Shown here in pieces: positions 52,355-61,878 of a stretch of 64,000 bases of DNA (position 1 is its first letter; the number at the start of each line of letters is the position of its first letter). Source of the stretch: Aminobacter anthyllidis. GTDB taxonomy: Bacteria > Pseudomonadota > Alphaproteobacteria > Rhizobiales > Rhizobiaceae. The stretch is from contig NZ_JAFLWW010000001.1 in assembly GCF_018555685.1 (NCBI RefSeq), forward strand, positions 682,001 through 746,000, in the 5' to 3' direction. The position numbers were made by a program, and so were the translations under genes. The notes under the pieces were generated by a model. The model saw nothing but the letters and a program-made list of their open reading frames with translations, ran no database searches and was not told the origin of the DNA.

Positions 52355-53269
52355 TTAGCGATCTGGCACAAACGGCCGCCCCAATGAAGCCGGAGTGTTC
52401 ACCATCGTCAGTCGTCTGTTGCGCGAGATTAGGACAAGGACAACGATGGTTGCCAGATAGGGTAGCGAAGAAAGAAGTTGCGACGGCACGCCGATGCCCA
52501 ACGCCTGGGCATGCAGCTGGCCGATCGAAACCGCTCCGAACAGATAGGCGCCGGCCAGCACGCGCCACGGCCGCCACGATGCGAACACCACCAGCGCCAA
52601 GGCAATCCAGCCCCGGCCTGCGGTCATGTTTTCGATCCACTGCGGCGTGTAGACGAGCGACAGATAGGCGCCGGCAAGTCCCGCGCACGCGCCGCCGAAC
52701 ATGACGGCGAGGTAGCGGATGGCGATGACCTTGATGCCGAGTGCGTGCGCCGAAGTGTGGTTGTCGCCGATCGAGCGCAATGTCAGCCCTGCCCGCGTGC
52801 GGAACAGGAAGTAGGCGACGCCGGCGGTCAACAGCAGCGACACGTAAAACAGTGGATCCTGCCCGAACAACAGCTTGCCCACAAACGGCAGTTCGCTGAG
52901 GAAGGGAATGTGGATGTAGTCCATTTTAATGCCTGGCAGGCCGACGAAACTTTCGCCCAGCATGCCTGACAGGCCCAGGCCGAGCAGCGTCAGTGCCAGG
53001 CCTGTCGCCACTTGGTTGGTCACCAGCGTCAGCGTCAGGAAGCCGAACAGCAGCGAAAACAGCGCGCCGACGATGATCGCGGCCAAGACGCCGAGCCAGG
53101 GCGAGCCGGTCGTCAGCGCGACGCCGAAGCCGGTCACAGCCCCCATCACCATCATGCCTTCGACGCCGAGATTGAGCACGCCCGAGCGCTCGACCACCAC
53201 TTCGCCGACGGATGCGATCAACAGCGGAGTTGCCGCCGTCGCAATCGTTATCAGGATGTCTTCAAACAT
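52355..53269 (-). CDS. ABC permease of BMP/nucleoside transporter, second subunit
   Basis: 304-residue inner-membrane permease (YufQ/NupQ-like). Membrane segments such as ITIATAATPLLIASVGEVVV, GVLNLGVEGMMVMGAVTGF and the conserved loop FRTRAGLTLRSIGDNHTSAH are characteristic. About eight to ten membrane spans. ATG 53,269 overlaps the preceding permease stop by 8 bp; the longer frame upstream runs into that gene and is not used. With its partner at 53,262-54,362 it forms the transmembrane channel. Confidence 0.9.
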   Translation of the reverse strand: MFEDILITIATAATPLLIASVGEVVVERSGVLNLGVEGMMVMGAVTGFGVALTTGSPWLGVLAAIIVGALFSLLFGFLTLTLVTNQVATGLALTLLGLGLSGMLGESFVGLPGIKMDYIHIPFLSELPFVGKLLFGQDPLFYVSLLLTAGVAYFLFRTRAGLTLRSIGDNHTSAHALGIKVIAIRYLAVMFGGACAGLAGAYLSLVYTPQWIENMTAGRGWIALALVVFASWRPWRVLAGAYLFGAVSIGQLHAQALGIGVPSQLLSSLPYLATIVVLVLISRNRRLTMVNTPASLGRPFVPDR

Positions 53270-54362
53270 TTTGCGTGGCCTCCACGGTCTTTGCAGCAGA
53301 GGCGCCGACAAAGCGGATGCGGTAAAGGATGAGCGTGTCGCAAGCGAGCACGAAGAACAGCAGCATGCCCTGGAAGGCGCGCACCACCTTGTCGGACACA
53401 CCGAGCGAGATCTGAGCTGCTTCACCGCCGAGATAAGACAGTGCCAGGACGAGGCCCGCGGCGATGATGCCGAGCGGGTTCAGGCGTCCGAGGAAAGCAA
53501 CGATGATCGCGGCAAAGCCATAGCCGGGCGAGATCGTCGGCCGCAGTTGACCGATGGCACCCGAGACTTCGGAGATGCCGGCGAGGCCTGCGAGACCGCC
53601 GGAGACCAGGAAGGCGAAGAAGACCATCCGCGACTGCGAGAAGCCTGCAAAGCGCCCTGCTCGCGGGCTTTGCCCCAGCACCAGCACCTCGAAGCCTTTC
53701 AACGTACGCGACAGCATGAACCACAGGGCGATTGCCGCGACGATGGCGAAGACAAAACCCCAGTTGGCGCGGCCCGAAGCCGACCAGATCTCGGGCAGCA
53801 CGGCACTCGGGCTGAAGGTCCGCGTCTCCGGAAAGTTCATGCCTGCCGGGTTGCGCCACGGACCGCGCACCATCCAGTCGAGGAACAGCTGCGCGACATA
53901 GACCAGCATCAAGCTGGTCAGGATCTCGTTGGTGTTGAAGCGCACCTTGAGATAGGCCGGGATGGCGCCGTAGAGCGCGCCCCCGGCGATGCCCATCAGC
54001 AGCATCAGCGGCAGGACGATCCACGACTGGAAGTCGGGGAACATCACCGGCAGGATCGATCCCATGATCGCACCGACGATGAACTGGCCTTCGGCGCCGA
54101 TGTTCCAGTTGTTCGAGAGGTAGCAGATCGACAGGCCGACGGCGATCAGGATCAGCGGAGCTGCCTTGACCGCCAGCTCATGCAGCGACCAGACCTCGCG
54201 CAGCGGATCGATGAAGTAGTAATACAGCGCTTCGACAGGGTTCTTGCCGAGCAGCGAGAACATGATCGCACCGGCGATCAGCGTCAGCCCAAGCGCGATG
54301 AAGGGCGAAAGCGCGGCGAAGAGCGCCGAGCGCTCCGGACGTTTGACGAGTTCGATCCGCAT
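53262..54362 (-). CDS. ABC permease of BMP/nucleoside transporter, first subunit
   Basis: 366-residue membrane permease (YufP/NupP-like). It starts MRIELVKRPERSALFAALSP, followed by ALGLTLIAGAIMFSLLGKNP and the conserved ICYLSNNWNIGAEGQFIVGA and LKVRFNTNEILTSLMLVYVA segments typical of the family. ATG 54,362 overlaps the last base of the ATPase stop (TGATG) with GGAGGTCGCG upstream; GTG 54,365 is the alternative. Confidence 0.9.
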   Translation of the reverse strand: MRIELVKRPERSALFAALSPFIALGLTLIAGAIMFSLLGKNPVEALYYYFIDPLREVWSLHELAVKAAPLILIAVGLSICYLSNNWNIGAEGQFIVGAIMGSILPVMFPDFQSWIVLPLMLLMGIAGGALYGAIPAYLKVRFNTNEILTSLMLVYVAQLFLDWMVRGPWRNPAGMNFPETRTFSPSAVLPEIWSASGRANWGFVFAIVAAIALWFMLSRTLKGFEVLVLGQSPRAGRFAGFSQSRMVFFAFLVSGGLAGLAGISEVSGAIGQLRPTISPGYGFAAIIVAFLGRLNPLGIIAAGLVLALSYLGGEAAQISLGVSDKVVRAFQGMLLFFVLACDTLILYRIRFVGASAAKTVEATQNV

Positions 54363-55939
54363 CACGCGACCTCCTTCGCATGATCGGGATGACCCGGCTC
54401 GGCCCCACCCATAAGCAGCCCGATGCGTTCGAGCGTCGCTTCGGCGATCGGGATCGGCTTCGACAGCTCGCCATTGTGCATGACGGCGATCGAGTCGGAG
54501 ATTTCAAACAACTCGTCGAGATCCTGGCTGATGACCAGCACCGCCGAGCCGTTGCGGGCGAGCTCGATCAGCGCCTGGCGGATGCGCGCGGCGGCGCCGG
54601 CGTCGACGCCCCAGGTCGGCTGGTTGACGACCATCACGGCAGGGTTGCGGTCGAGCTCGCGGCCGATGATGAATTTCTGCAGATTGCCACCCGAAAGTGC
54701 GGCGGCTTCAGGATCGGGTGCGCTCTTGCGCACGTCCATTACCTCGATGATGCGCTGAGCCGCCTTCTGGATCGCGCCCGACTTGACCACACCGAGGCCA
54801 CTGACAAAGGCTTTGCCGTCAGTGGTGTGACGCGACAGCAGGAGGTTGTCCGACAGCCGCATGCGCGGTGCTGCACCGTGGCCGAGGCGCTCCTCAGGCA
54901 CGAAGGCAGCGCCCAACAGGCGGCGTGCCGAAATGCCCATGCGTCCAGCCGATTTGCCGCGAATGCGGATGGCATCGGCGCTTTCCTGCAGCGCTTCGCC
55001 CGAGATCGCTTCGAACAGCTCGCCCTGGCCGTTTCCGGCGACACCGGCAATGCCGATGACTTCGCCGCCGGCGATGCTCAGCCAGATGTTCTTGAGCGGC
55101 ATCGAGAACGGCCCAGCAGGCTTGCGGCTCATGCCGCAGATGCTGAGCAGTTCTTCGCCGCGCACCGATGCCGTGGTGCGCTCGGCGTTCTTGACCTCGG
55201 TGCCGACCATCATCCGTGCTAGCGAGGATGGCGTCTCGAGCCGGGGATTGCAGTGCCCCACAACCTTGCCGTGTCGCATGATCGTGGCGCTGTCGCACAG
55301 GCGGCGGACTTCGTCGAGGCGGTGCGAGATGTAGAGGATCGACTTGCCCTCGGAGCGCAGGCGCTCGAGCGTCTCGAACAGCTTGTCGGCTTCCTGCGGC
55401 GTCAGCACCGAAGTCGGTTCGTCGAGAATGATCAAATCAGGCGTCTGCAGCAGGCAGCGGATGATCTCGATACGCTGGCGTTCGCCGACCGAGAGGTCAC
55501 CGACCAGCGAGTCCGGATCGAGCGGCAGGCCGTAGCTATAGGACAGCGCGCGCGCCTTGGCTGCAATCGTGCTGATCGGCGTGTCATCGGCCAGCGAAAG
55601 CGCGATGTTTTCAGCAGCCGTCAGCGCTTCGAACAAAGAAAAGTGCTGGAAAACCATGCCGATGCCGAGCTTCTTGGCAACGCCGGGGCTGGTGATCATG
55701 ACCGGCTGGCCGTTCCAGTGAATTTCGCCGGCATTGGGCTCCAGAGAGCCGAACAGCATCTTCACCAGCGTCGACTTGCCCGCGCCGTTTTCGCCGAGCA
55801 GGGCATGGATTTCGCCCTTGGCAATGGTCAGGTCTACCTGATCGCACGCTTTGAGTGTGCCGAATACCTTCGTCAGGCCGCGAACCTCAAGCAGGTTCCG
55901 ACCATTGGCTAAAGGGGTTGTGTCCACAACGCCTCCCAT
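54362..55939 (-). CDS. Double-domain ABC ATPase of BMP/nucleoside transporter
   Basis: 525-residue ATPase with two nucleotide-binding domains. Domain 1: Walker A LGENGAGKSTLVKM, LSVGERQRIEIIRCL, LIILDEPTSVLTPQEAD. Domain 2: IAGVAGNGQGELFEAI as a degenerate Walker A, LSGGNLQKFIIGREL and VMVVNQPTWGVDAGAA (Asn for Asp-Glu), as in sugar and nucleoside importers, where the second site is often inactive. ATG 55,939; it heads the operon ABC-permease-permease-binding protein. Confidence 0.92.
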   Translation of the reverse strand: MGGVVDTTPLANGRNLLEVRGLTKVFGTLKACDQVDLTIAKGEIHALLGENGAGKSTLVKMLFGSLEPNAGEIHWNGQPVMITSPGVAKKLGIGMVFQHFSLFEALTAAENIALSLADDTPISTIAAKARALSYSYGLPLDPDSLVGDLSVGERQRIEIIRCLLQTPDLIILDEPTSVLTPQEADKLFETLERLRSEGKSILYISHRLDEVRRLCDSATIMRHGKVVGHCNPRLETPSSLARMMVGTEVKNAERTTASVRGEELLSICGMSRKPAGPFSMPLKNIWLSIAGGEVIGIAGVAGNGQGELFEAISGEALQESADAIRIRGKSAGRMGISARRLLGAAFVPEERLGHGAAPRMRLSDNLLLSRHTTDGKAFVSGLGVVKSGAIQKAAQRIIEVMDVRKSAPDPEAAALSGGNLQKFIIGRELDRNPAVMVVNQPTWGVDAGAAARIRQALIELARNGSAVLVISQDLDELFEISDSIAVMHNGELSKPIPIAEATLERIGLLMGGAEPGHPDHAKEVA

Positions 55940-56039
55940 TGTCTTACTTTTTATGTTCCCGAGAGCATGGTAGGCGCGTCCCGCTCTCGGAGCAAAGCAT
56001 GTCACAAGTTGAAAGAGCTTCAAGAATTCTAGCGAAAAC

Positions 56040-57017
56040 TCAAGGGATAAGTACGGTCGTCCCCGTCGTCTTCCGGCCTTCCAGATCGGCATGAGCCTGC
56101 GCCGCGTCGTGCAATGCAAACCGCTGGTTTATCCTGATCTCCACAGCGCCTTTCAGCACAACGTCAAACAGCGCTTCAGCCGACTTTACCATATCCTCGC
56201 GCCTGGCATTGTAGGCAAACAGCGTCGGCCGCGTGGCAAACAGCGAGCCCTTCTGCGCCAGCAGTGAAATATTGAACGGCGGGATCGGCCCCGACGACTG
56301 GCCGAAGCTGACGAACATGCCAAGCGGCCGCAGGCAGTCGAGCGAACCGGGAAAGGTATCGTTGCCGACGGAATCGTAGACGACGTCGCATTTCTTGCCG
56401 CCGGTGATGGCAGCCACCTCGGCGACGAAATCCTGGTCGCGATAATTGATCACGTGGTCGAAGCCATGCGCCAGGGCGAGGTCGCCCTTCTCCGTCGATC
56501 CGACAGTGCCGATGACAGTCGCACCAAGATGCTTGGCCCACTGGCCAAGGATCAGACCGACGCCGCCGGCCGCGGCATGATAGAGGATCGTATCGCCGGC
56601 CTTCACCTTGAAGGTGCGCAACAGCAGGTATTCGGCGGTCATGCCCTTCAGCATCATCGCTGCCGCCTGCTCGTCGGAGATGCCGTCAGGTATCTTGACC
56701 AGCCGGTCGGCGGCAATGACGCGTTGTTCGCAATAGGCGCCCGTCGGTACTGCATAGGCGATGCGATCGCCGACCTTGAGCCAGTCGACGCCGTCGCCCA
56801 GTTCGAGCACCACGCCAGCCGCTTCGCCACCTGGGGTCACCGGCATGCCGTTCGGCGCTGGGTAGAGGCCGGTGCGAAAATAGACGTCAATGAAGTTCAA
56901 ACCGATGGCGGTATGGCGGATGAGTGCCTGGCCGGGGCCAGGCCGGCCGACATCAGCCTCTTCGTAGGTCAGCGCTTCGGGGCCGCCATGGGCATGGACG
57001 CGTATGGCTTTGGGCAC
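56040..57017 (-). CDS. NADPH:quinone oxidoreductase-like MDR protein
   Basis: 325-residue medium-chain reductase of the QOR1 type. GLNFIDVYFRTGLYPAPNGM, TPGGEAAGVVLELGDGVDWL, and the cofactor region YHAAAGGVGLILGQWAKHLG identify it; the end is DLEGRKTTGTTVLIP, typical of bacterial QOR. It transfers electrons from NADPH to quinones. A GTG start at 57,017 follows AGAAAGACTGACGA. It lies 3 bp behind the pcs gene, so both are probably co-transcribed. Not part of the catabolic regulon by operator content. Confidence 0.92.
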   Translation of the reverse strand: MPKAIRVHAHGGPEALTYEEADVGRPGPGQALIRHTAIGLNFIDVYFRTGLYPAPNGMPVTPGGEAAGVVLELGDGVDWLKVGDRIAYAVPTGAYCEQRVIAADRLVKIPDGISDEQAAAMMLKGMTAEYLLLRTFKVKAGDTILYHAAAGGVGLILGQWAKHLGATVIGTVGSTEKGDLALAHGFDHVINYRDQDFVAEVAAITGGKKCDVVYDSVGNDTFPGSLDCLRPLGMFVSFGQSSGPIPPFNISLLAQKGSLFATRPTLFAYNARREDMVKSAEALFDVVLKGAVEIRINQRFALHDAAQAHADLEGRKTTGTTVLIP

Positions 57018-57020
57018 TCG

Positions 57021-57821
57021 TCAGTCTTTCTCTGTCTCGCTTGCTGGCTTGGCGCCAAGCTTGGGGAAGAACTGCATCACGCCGCCGATGAAGAACAGGT
57101 AGAGGCCGCTTACCGCAATGCCGACCTTGACCCATTCGCTGGCATCCATGTGCTGCCACAACGCCACCCCGCCAAAGGCGCACCAGATCAGCGTCATCGG
57201 AAGGTTGATGTTCCTCAGCCTGACGACACGCACCGGATGCAGGAAATTCATCGGCACGAAGGTCAGGACGCCGGCGATCACCACCACCGCGAACGATACC
57301 CATTGTCCCGGCTCGATGACGAACAGCGTGAACACCACCATGTTCCAGACGACCGGAAACCCCTTGAAGAAGTTCTCCTTGGTCTTCATGCCAGTGTCGG
57401 CATAGTAGATCGCGCTCGACACGACGATGATCGCGCCAGACAGGAACGACAGCCCCTCGCCCATGAAACCGCTCTGGTAGAGCGCGAAGGCCGGGATCAA
57501 TACGTAAGTGACGTAGTCGATGATGTTGTCGAGCAGTTCGCCCGACCATGTCGGCAGGATTTCCTTGACCTCGAGCTTGCGCGCGATCGGCCCGTCGATG
57601 CCGTCGACGAAAAGCGCCAGCCCCAGCCACCCGAACATCGCCGTCCAGCGCTCTTCGCTTGCGGCAACCAGCGACAGGAACGCCAGGAACGAACCCGACG
57701 CGGTGAGCAGATGCACCGAAAAGGCGCGGGCCTGGGGCCAAGTGACTTTTTTAGGCTTCACGGTTCCCGCCAATCGCGTTTCCAGCATCGAGCCGAATGG
57801 ATGAACATGACCACCAAGCAT
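57021..57821 (-). CDS. pcs: Phosphatidylcholine synthase
   Basis: 266-residue integral membrane CDP-alcohol phosphatidyltransferase. The signature is FVDGIDGPIARKLEVKEILP then SGELLDNIIDYVTY, matching D-x2-DG-x2-AR-xn-G-x3-D-x3-D. Length and sequence (PVVWNMVVFTLFVIEPGQW, FLHPVRVVRLRNINLPMTL) fit Pcs of rhizobia, which joins choline to CDP-diacylglycerol. ATG 57,821 was used; an internal ATG at 57,788 (MLETRLAG) is possible. This gene is a typical marker of Rhizobiales membranes. Confidence 0.9.
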   Translation of the reverse strand: MLGGHVHPFGSMLETRLAGTVKPKKVTWPQARAFSVHLLTASGSFLAFLSLVAASEERWTAMFGWLGLALFVDGIDGPIARKLEVKEILPTWSGELLDNIIDYVTYVLIPAFALYQSGFMGEGLSFLSGAIIVVSSAIYYADTGMKTKENFFKGFPVVWNMVVFTLFVIEPGQWVSFAVVVIAGVLTFVPMNFLHPVRVVRLRNINLPMTLIWCAFGGVALWQHMDASEWVKVGIAVSGLYLFFIGGVMQFFPKLGAKPASETEKD

Positions 57822-58131
57822 GCGCGAGAAATCTTCTGTGGCCGGGTCGCACGAATTCTTCCGTCATCGCGCAGTCCTGTTTGCCACCGATAGTCTCCCC
57901 CGCCATTCCGGCACTTAATAGCAGCACCGCTTTCCAGACAAGCCGAAAGCCGATCCGAAAATGCCCGGTTGCAGTGCCAGCACAGCTTCTTCCACTTCGG
58001 CGCGGGCGGCCGGCAGCGCTTCAAGCCGGCTGAAATTGCACCGGGAATAACGATTGCGACCGAATGGGATGAATCGCCGCGTTGATCAATGGCTTAGGCC
58101 TGCAATATACCAGGATAACTGAGGTGCGCGG
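57822..58131. other. Intergenic region between divergent pcs and ubiH-like genes
   Basis: 310 bp without a supportable gene. It must hold the divergent promoters. No operator copy, terminator or repeat is seen; short open frames on both strands have no recognisable similarity. Confidence 0.6.
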
Positions 58132-59388
58132 ATGGCACCAGGACAGCATGGGCGGCCGATGAGCGTCGACACGACAAACCGCATTCTGGTGGCAGGCACG
58201 GGGCCGGTCGGGCTGATATCCGCGCTTGCCTTTGCCGGGGCCGGCTTCGGCGTCGTGCTTGCCGGACCGCCCGCGCGCGCCGATGATGGCCGCACCACCG
58301 CGCTGATGGTGCCGGCGCTGAAATTCCTGGCCAGGCTCGGCGTGCTCGATCCGCTTGCCCCTGACGCCGCTCCCCTCAAGGTGATGCGCATCATCGACGG
58401 CACGGCGCGGCTGATCCGCAGTCCGATCGTCACCTTCCGCGCCGGCGAGATCGGCGAGGAACATTTCGGCCTCAATTTCCAGAATCGCGTCTTCAACGCG
58501 GTCCTCGAAAAGGCGGTCGAGGCCCATGCGGGCATCGAATGGCGCCGCGCCATGGTCGACAGCTGGGCCTTCGAGCCCAGCAGCGTGATTGCCTCGCTGT
58601 CTGACGGCACTGCAGTTGAAGCACCATTGGCAGTCGCCGCCGATGGCAGGAACTCGCCGGCACGCCAGGCTGCCGGCATCTCGGCGTCAGCGCGTGCGCT
58701 GCCGCAGGCCGCATTGGTACTGAACTTTTCTCACAGCCGCGACCACGCCTTCACCTCGACCGAGTTCCACACCGAAACCGGGCCGTTCACCCAGGTGCCG
58801 CTGCCAGGCCGCCGCTCCAGCCTCGTCTGGGTGCTGAGGCCGGAAACGGCGAAGGACTTGGCCAACCTCGATGACGCTGCCCTGTCGCTGCGCGTCGAAC
58901 AGCAGATGCAGTCGATGCTTGGACGCGTCACGGTCGAAGGCGGCCGCCAGATCTACCCGCTGTCGACGTCCTTGCCGCAGCGTTTCGCCCAGAACCGCGT
59001 CGCCCTTGTCGGCGAAGCCGCGCACGTGTTCCCGCCGATTGGCGCGCAAGGGCTCAATCTCGGCATCAGGGACGTCGACCAGCTCGTTGAAATTGCATCG
59101 AAACACCGCAACGATGCCGGCGCGGCGGAGGCGCTCGCCGCTTACGATTCCGCGCGACGCCCCGACATTCTGGCCCGCACCAGCGCGGTCAACCTGCTCA
59201 ACAGGTCGCTTTTGTCGGACATGCTTCCGGCACAGCTCGCCCGCAGTGCTGGGCTGAATGTCCTCGGTGGCTTCTCGCCGCTCCGCGCCTTCTTCATGCG
59301 CGAGGGCTTGCGCCCAGGCAGCGGCTTTTCGTCGATCGCATCCGGCTTGCGCTCGCCGCGCAAGGTGCGCGACGCCTCGACCGAATAG
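58132..59388 (+). CDS. UbiH/UbiF-type FAD-dependent hydroxylase
   Basis: 418-residue class A flavoprotein monooxygenase. FAD motif ILVAGTGPVGLISALAFAGA, the mid-protein VAADGRNSPARQAAG (DG fingerprint) and RVALVGEAAHVFPPIGAQGL (GD-type motif) followed by NLGIRDVDQLVE are those of ubiquinone-biosynthesis hydroxylases. It probably hydroxylates a ring position of a ubiquinone precursor. ATG 58,132 follows GAGGTGCGCGG with ideal spacing; ATG 58,159 (MSVDTTN) is a possible alternative. Confidence 0.9.
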   Translation: MAPGQHGRPMSVDTTNRILVAGTGPVGLISALAFAGAGFGVVLAGPPARADDGRTTALMVPALKFLARLGVLDPLAPDAAPLKVMRIIDGTARLIRSPIVTFRAGEIGEEHFGLNFQNRVFNAVLEKAVEAHAGIEWRRAMVDSWAFEPSSVIASLSDGTAVEAPLAVAADGRNSPARQAAGISASARALPQAALVLNFSHSRDHAFTSTEFHTETGPFTQVPLPGRRSSLVWVLRPETAKDLANLDDAALSLRVEQQMQSMLGRVTVEGGRQIYPLSTSLPQRFAQNRVALVGEAAHVFPPIGAQGLNLGIRDVDQLVEIASKHRNDAGAAEALAAYDSARRPDILARTSAVNLLNRSLLSDMLPAQLARSAGLNVLGGFSPLRAFFMREGLRPGSGFSSIASGLRSPRKVRDASTE

Positions 59389-59391
59389 CGT

Positions 59392-60354
59392 CTAAGGAAA
59401 GAGATCCGGCGGCAATATGCCATGCTGGATCATGTAGAGCAGTCCGGTCACCGTCAGCACCGACACGCATGTGGTGACAAGCACGCTCGCCGATGCCCGC
59501 TCGACCCACACGCCGTATTGCTGGGCGATGACGAACACGTTTGTCGCCGTCGGCAGTGCGGCCAGCAGCACCGCCGAGAACAGCCAGACCGGCGAGAAAT
59601 TGCCGACCCAGCTCAAAACGACGTAGCACAGCAGCGGATGCACGATCAGCTTGAGCAGGGCGATTGGCACGATCTCATGCGGCACGCGCTTCAATGGCCT
59701 GAGCGCCAGCGTCACGCCCATGGCAAACAAGGCGCAAGGCGCAGCCGCGCGCGACAGATATTCGAGAAACCGCTCGACCGGCAGCGGTGGCCGGAACTCC
59801 GCATAGGCCGCCAGCACACCGACGGCGGTTGCGATGATGAACGGGTGGAAGGCGATTTTCTTGACCACGTCGCTTGCGACGTTCATCGGCGATCGTGGCT
59901 CGTCGCCGGCCAGCGCCATCATCATCGGTGCGATGGTGAAATGCATGATGTTTTCGAAGCAGAAGATCAGCGCCACCGGCACAGCAGCCTCTTCGCCGAA
60001 GGCGAGCAGCGCCAGGCCGGGGCCCATGTAGCCGATATTGCCATAGGCGGAGGCCAGCCCCTTGATCGTCGATTCGGCAATCTCGCCACGCGCCCTGATG
60101 CAGCAAGCCGTAAACATCAGCATGAAGATGACGAAGGTCGAGAACACCGCGCCTGATATGTAGCCCCATTCGGTCAGCCGCTCGAACGGCGTCTTGGCCA
60201 GCAGCTGGAAAAACAGGGCCGGCAGCGCGACATAGACGATGAACGTCGTCATCCAGCCAAGCGCCTCCAGCGGCTGCCTGGTAATCCGGGCAACGACGAA
60301 ACCCATGAAGATCAGCCCGAAGAAGGGCAAGACCAGACCGATCACCTCAGACAT
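59392..60354 (-). CDS. AEC-family (auxin efflux carrier) transporter
   Basis: 320-residue membrane protein with about ten segments. MSEVIGLVLPFFGLIFMGFV, LASAYGNIGYMGPGLALLAF and ALPTATNVFVIAQQYGVWVE are family features. AEC permeases move organic acids such as malonate or malate. ATG 60,354 preferred over an in-frame GTG at 60,360, with GCGGGAA upstream. It converges on the hydroxylase gene with a 3-bp gap between stops. Confidence 0.88.
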   Translation of the reverse strand: MSEVIGLVLPFFGLIFMGFVVARITRQPLEALGWMTTFIVYVALPALFFQLLAKTPFERLTEWGYISGAVFSTFVIFMLMFTACCIRARGEIAESTIKGLASAYGNIGYMGPGLALLAFGEEAAVPVALIFCFENIMHFTIAPMMMALAGDEPRSPMNVASDVVKKIAFHPFIIATAVGVLAAYAEFRPPLPVERFLEYLSRAAAPCALFAMGVTLALRPLKRVPHEIVPIALLKLIVHPLLCYVVLSWVGNFSPVWLFSAVLLAALPTATNVFVIAQQYGVWVERASASVLVTTCVSVLTVTGLLYMIQHGILPPDLFP

Positions 60355-60621
60355 CGGCACTTTCCCGCTTGGCAGGGCTGGAAAAGACGCGTTCGCCGCC
60401 TGACGGCGACGGATGCGCGATGGAGCACTTCAGCCAGCCGGTATCGCGCCACCTGACCGGCAGTCAAGCAGCTATGCCATTGAAATACCTGCCTTGCTGC
60501 GCCAAATAGGAACTTGGAAGGGCGCGATTGGCCGGGCCGGAGAGTAACTTCGACCTCGGACGCGTCCTAAGCGATTGAAAGCGCGTGTGATTTGGCAGAT
60601 CTCGCGCGGCGCAGGTGATCC

Positions 60622-60945
60622 ATGAAGACGGCAAAGTTCTCGATCGGACAGGTGGTGCGCCACCGTGTCTTCCCGTTCCGGGGCGTGATCTTCGATGTCG
60701 ACCCCGAATTCGCCAACACCGAGGAGTGGTACGACGCGATTCCCGCTGCCGTGCGCCCGAGGCGCGACCAGCCTTTCTACCACCTGCTGGCGGAGAATTC
60801 GGAGACCGAATATGTCGCCTACGTCTCCGAGCAGAACCTGCTCGAGGATAGTTCCGGCGAGCCGGTCCGGCATCCCCAGGTGGGCGAGTATTTCGACAAG
60901 ACGCCAGATGGCCACTACGCCCCCAAGGCGCGCAGCAGCCACTAA
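60622..60945 (+). CDS. hspQ: HspQ-like (YccV) hemimethylated-DNA-binding protein
   Basis: 107-residue protein. FSIGQVVRHRVFPFRGVIFD, DVDPEFANTEEWYDAIP, QPFYHLLAENSETEYVAYVS and EQNLLEDSSGEPVRHPQVGE are near-invariant in HspQ. In enterobacteria HspQ is a heat-shock protein that affects DnaA turnover and Lon specificity; the same fold binds hemimethylated DNA. ATG 60,622 after CAGGTGATCC. A strong terminator follows at 60,968-60,996. The 267 bp upstream to the divergent AEC gene hold its promoter; no clear sigma-32 element could be assigned. Confidence 0.93.
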   Translation: MKTAKFSIGQVVRHRVFPFRGVIFDVDPEFANTEEWYDAIPAAVRPRRDQPFYHLLAENSETEYVAYVSEQNLLEDSSGEPVRHPQVGEYFDKTPDGHYAPKARSSH

Positions 60946-60967
60946 ACGCAACATATTGATACGCAAC

Positions 60968-60996
60968 AAAAAAGCGGGGCTGAACCCCGCTTTTTT
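60968..60996. terminator. Bidirectional terminator between hspQ and ialB-like genes
   Basis: AAAAAAGCGGGGC-TG-A-ACCCCGCTTTTTT perfect hairpin with A and T tracts on both sides, between two convergent genes. Confidence 0.92.
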
Positions 60997-61017
60997 CATT
61001 TCATGTTCGTCGGTCGA

Positions 61018-61650
61018 TCAGTTGGCCGTCTTGGCCTTGTCCTGCTCTTCCTTGAGCTTCTTGGCGAAGTCCTCGTTGTTCTTCGACACGAACTCCTGAA
61101 GCTTCTTCTGGCGATCTTCGAGATCCGACTGCTTCAGCGGCTCGCCGTCAAAGGCGCCTGTGAAGCCTGCGAGCGAAACCTTGATCGGGTTCGGCTGGTT
61201 CTGGAAGTTGATCGAGGTCAGCGTGAGATCGGTGCCCTTCTTGAACGAACCGACGAGCGCGTCGGTCAGGGCGATCTCGGCAACGCAACGGTCCGGGAAG
61301 CAGATCACGTATTCCAGCTTCTGCGCCTTGGCGCCATCGACCTGCAGGCCGATTCCCGGAGGAATGAGGCGGCCGCTCGGCACGGTGACCTGAAACACCT
61401 TGCGGTTGACCTTGCCCTTGAGCTCGATCATCGAGATGCCGGTGACCAGCTGGCCGTTGGAAGCGGTCAGGATATTCTGCACGTTGCAGATGTCGACGTC
61501 AGCCTGCTTGGAACAGGCCTTGAACCAGCCCTGCGGCACCTGCTGCTGCTGTGCAGCCGCAGGCGTAAGGCCCGACGCCAGCAGACCGGCAACGCCAGCC
61601 GCCAAGGCCGACAGGCGGAGACCGTCGAATTTCTGGCTCGTCATCTTCAT
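61018..61650 (-). CDS. Invasion-associated locus B (IalB) family protein
   Basis: 210-residue exported protein. A signal peptide of about 33 residues (LRLSALAAGVAGLLASGLTP then AAAQ) is followed by VPQGWFKACSKQADVDICNV and YVICFPDRCVAEIALTDALV, with four cysteines that can form two disulfides, as in IalB proteins. IalB was named from Bartonella but is widespread in Rhizobiales with unknown periplasmic role. The C-terminus is a charged coil (EDRQKKLQEFVSKNNEDFAK). ATG 61,650 after GAGAGGAATTC. Confidence 0.9.
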   Translation of the reverse strand: MKMTSQKFDGLRLSALAAGVAGLLASGLTPAAAQQQQVPQGWFKACSKQADVDICNVQNILTASNGQLVTGISMIELKGKVNRKVFQVTVPSGRLIPPGIGLQVDGAKAQKLEYVICFPDRCVAEIALTDALVGSFKKGTDLTLTSINFQNQPNPIKVSLAGFTGAFDGEPLKQSDLEDRQKKLQEFVSKNNEDFAKKLKEEQDKAKTAN

Positions 61651-61878
61651 GAATTCCTCTCAAACAATCCCGGGACCGGCCCAAGCCGTGTGTCGACGCT
61701 ACCTGTTGGGCAAATGAGGCAACAGCATGACTTCGCCGCGCGTGTTACACTGCTGCGGGCCGCGAATCCAGCCTGTTTGCTTGCATTTCTTGTGCCTTGA
61801 GCCGGCAATGGACGGGCCACATGCGCGTGCGCTACGCTTCGAATCATCAAAGCTTCCCCGAATTCGTGGAGAATCGTC